The position numbers and the translations under genes are program-made. Below are positions 41,572 to 42,886 of a stretch of 42,886 bases of DNA, piece after piece (the first letter of the stretch is position 1; every line of letters starts with the position of its first letter). The notes under the pieces are model-generated. The model made no database searches. It saw only the letters and a list, made by a program, of their open reading frames with translations, and was not told where the DNA came from. The stretch lies in the NCBI GenBank assembly GCA_903857265.1, contig CAIODZ010000049.1, positions 1 through 42,886 on the forward strand. The letters are read 5' to 3'. Origin of the DNA: an uncultured Phycisphaerales bacterium (GTDB taxonomy: Bacteria > Planctomycetota > Phycisphaerae > Sedimentisphaerales > Anaerobacaceae).

Positions 41572-42886
41572 ATGATAGACGAAAAGCGATATATAGCAGT
41601 TGACCTTGGCGCCGAGAGCGGGCGTGTGATGCTGGGAACCGTCTCAGCCGATAAACTGCGGCTGGAGGAGATTCATCGATTCATCAACGGGCCAATCGAA
41701 CAGAATGGGTCCTTACGCTGGGATTTCCCCCGGCTTATATCGGAAGTCAAAACCGGTATTGGTAAAGCTGTCAAAGAATCCCCCCATATCGCCGGCATCG
41801 GCGTCGATAGCTGGGGCGTTGACTTCGGTCTTCTCGACGACAATGGCAACCTCGTTGAAAACCCCTGGCACTATCGCGACGGCAGAACCAACGGAATGCT
41901 TGATGCCGCATTTCAACTGATGCCTCAAAGAGAAATTTACGAACACACCGGCATCCAGTTTATGCAACTGAACACCGCTTACCAGCTTCTTTCGATGCGA
42001 TTATCCGATTCACCGGTCTTGGCAAAAGCAAAACGACTGATTTTCATGGCCGACCTCGTCTCTTATTTTCTTTCAGGCAAACCATACGCCGAATACACCC
42101 TCGCGAGCACAAGCCAGCTTATGGATATGCGATCAGGCGCCTGGTCGCAGGCGATTTTTCAGAAATTGAGCCTGCCTCTCGATATTATGCCCGAAATCGT
42201 CAGGCCGGGGACGGTAATCGGAACATTGACGGAAAAAGCAGCCAAAGAAATTGGCTGCCCACGAATTCCCGTTATAGCAGTCGCTTCGCACGACACCGCA
42301 AGCGCAGTCGCCGCCGTGCCCGCCGACGAGGTCTCGACGTCGGCCAAGCCGACGGCGGACGACAAAACCAGATGGGCATACCTGTCCAGCGGAACCTGGT
42401 CCCTGATGGGCGTCGAATCCGCAGTTGCTATCATAAACGACAAAACATTCGCGTATCCCTTTACCAACGAGGGCGGCGTCGATGGTAAAATCCGGCTCCT
42501 CAAAAATATAATGGGGCTTTGGCTCCTCCAGGAATGTAAAAAACACTGGCAAAAACAGGGTATCGACCTCTCATACAACCAGTTGACCACCCTGGCGGAA
42601 AAGGCAAAATCAGGTTCCGCTTCCATCGATGTCGATAACAGTTGTTTTCTCGCACCGGGCGATATGCCCCGTCGGCTAAACGATTACCTCGCCAAAACCG
42701 GACAAAAAACCATCGACGACAAAGGACAAATGGTGCGGACAATTCTCGAAAACCTCGCACGAAAATACGCCGAAACAGTAAATCAGCTCGAAGATGTAAC
42801 AGCCAGCCGGCTCGACCGCCTGCACGTCGTAGGCGGCGGCTCGCAAAATGACCTGCTCAACCAGCTAACCGCCGACGCTACAGGCA
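41572..42886 (+). CDS. rhaB: Rhamnulokinase, 3'-truncated by window edge
   Basis: FGGY-family sugar kinase that phosphorylates L-rhamnulose. Open to the window end (438 codons seen; full enzymes are about 480-500). Recognisable: the N-terminal phosphate loop VDLGAESGRVMLG, RWDFPRL, GIGVDSWGVDFGLLD, NPWHYRDGR, the catalytic Asp in ASHDTASAV, SSGTWSLMG, and VVGGGSQNDLLNQLTADATG at the edge. An extra hydrophilic stretch (PADEVSTSAKPTADDKT, about 243-259) is inserted directly after the catalytic Asp region; its DNA holds a small GTCGGCC/AAGCCGAC dyad. No Shine-Dalgarno lies in the 14-base gap after the MFS gene. Confidence 0.92.
   Translation, partial: MIDEKRYIAVDLGAESGRVMLGTVSADKLRLEEIHRFINGPIEQNGSLRWDFPRLISEVKTGIGKAVKESPHIAGIGVDSWGVDFGLLDDNGNLVENPWHYRDGRTNGMLDAAFQLMPQREIYEHTGIQFMQLNTAYQLLSMRLSDSPVLAKAKRLIFMADLVSYFLSGKPYAEYTLASTSQLMDMRSGAWSQAIFQKLSLPLDIMPEIVRPGTVIGTLTEKAAKEIGCPRIPVIAVASHDTASAVAAVPADEVSTSAKPTADDKTRWAYLSSGTWSLMGVESAVAIINDKTFAYPFTNEGGVDGKIRLLKNIMGLWLLQECKKHWQKQGIDLSYNQLTTLAEKAKSGSASIDVDNSCFLAPGDMPRRLNDYLAKTGQKTIDDKGQMVRTILENLARKYAETVNQLEDVTASRLDRLHVVGGGSQNDLLNQLTADATG

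Noticed and set aside
1-42886. tRNA, rRNA, CRISPR array or complete insertion sequence
   Set aside because: I looked through the intergenic gaps and saw no cloverleaf-like sequence, no spaced identical repeats and no transposase.

Overview
The window looks like a chromosomal segment of a polysaccharide-degrading planctomycete, most likely of the Phycisphaerae/Sedimentisphaerales type. This is an inference. It rests on a GH9 cellulase with a C-terminal dockerin-like tail, secreted GH5 and GH26 enzymes, an unusual long acyl carrier protein with paired KS and FabZ-like genes, several SPFH paralogues, and a mix of housekeeping genes (serS, argG, a fused aroDE, comEC, prepilin peptidase) with many lineage-type hypotheticals. 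Base composition is near even, except for an AT-rich island at about 39.2-40.0 kb. I saw no rRNA, tRNA, CRISPR array, prophage or intact insertion sequence.

Layout. 1-3.4 kb (+): a secreted carbohydrate-active run of GH5 (cut by the window edge), a signal peptide-CBM35-like-X2-metallo-beta-lactamase fusion, and a GH26 mannanase-like enzyme. 3.5-4.5 kb: a small membrane-anchored protein and a convergent lipoprotein with a discoidin-like domain. 4.6-17.5 kb (-): a long tightly packed run that starts with three SPFH/band-7 genes (one with about seven membrane segments fused in front), then a P1B-type metal ATPase, an ABC ATPase/permease pair, a 604-residue membrane-anchored protein and a UvrD/PcrA helicase. 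17.7-18.7 kb (+): a second ABC-2-type permease. 18.7-19.2 kb (-): a short N-acetylglutamate-synthase-like acetyltransferase.

19.2-27.9 kb is a type II fatty-acid/polyketide-like locus: FabZ-like 1 and a long ACP; then a GH9 cellulase on the opposite strand; then FabZ-like 2, a ketosynthase-like protein whose catalytic Cys is Glu and second His is Asn (chain-length-factor-like), an intact ketosynthase, serS and a PNPOx-fold protein. The two halves probably form one lipid or polyene pathway interrupted by the cellulase. 28-32 kb (+): a lipoprotein Ntn-hydrolase of the C45/phospholipase-B-like type and ComEC. 32-40 kb (-): an OmpA-type lipoprotein, prepilin peptidase, argG, a degenerate nucleotidyltransferase-like protein, a fused AroD-AroE, a HEAT-like protein, a ketopantoate reductase, and an AT-rich membrane protein lying between the intact reductase and a truncated copy of its own 5' end. 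40.2-42.9 kb (+): an MFS transporter and a rhamnulokinase cut by the window edge.

Most notable signals: the KS/CLF-like pair with two paralogous dehydratases and a long ACP; the SPFH trio beside a metal ATPase, with His-rich tails on two neighbours; the CBM-X2-MBL fusion among glycoside hydrolases; the duplicated reductase 5' end around a foreign-looking gene; and several starts that sit 8-10 bp after a -10 box with no Shine-Dalgarno, suggesting leaderless transcripts.
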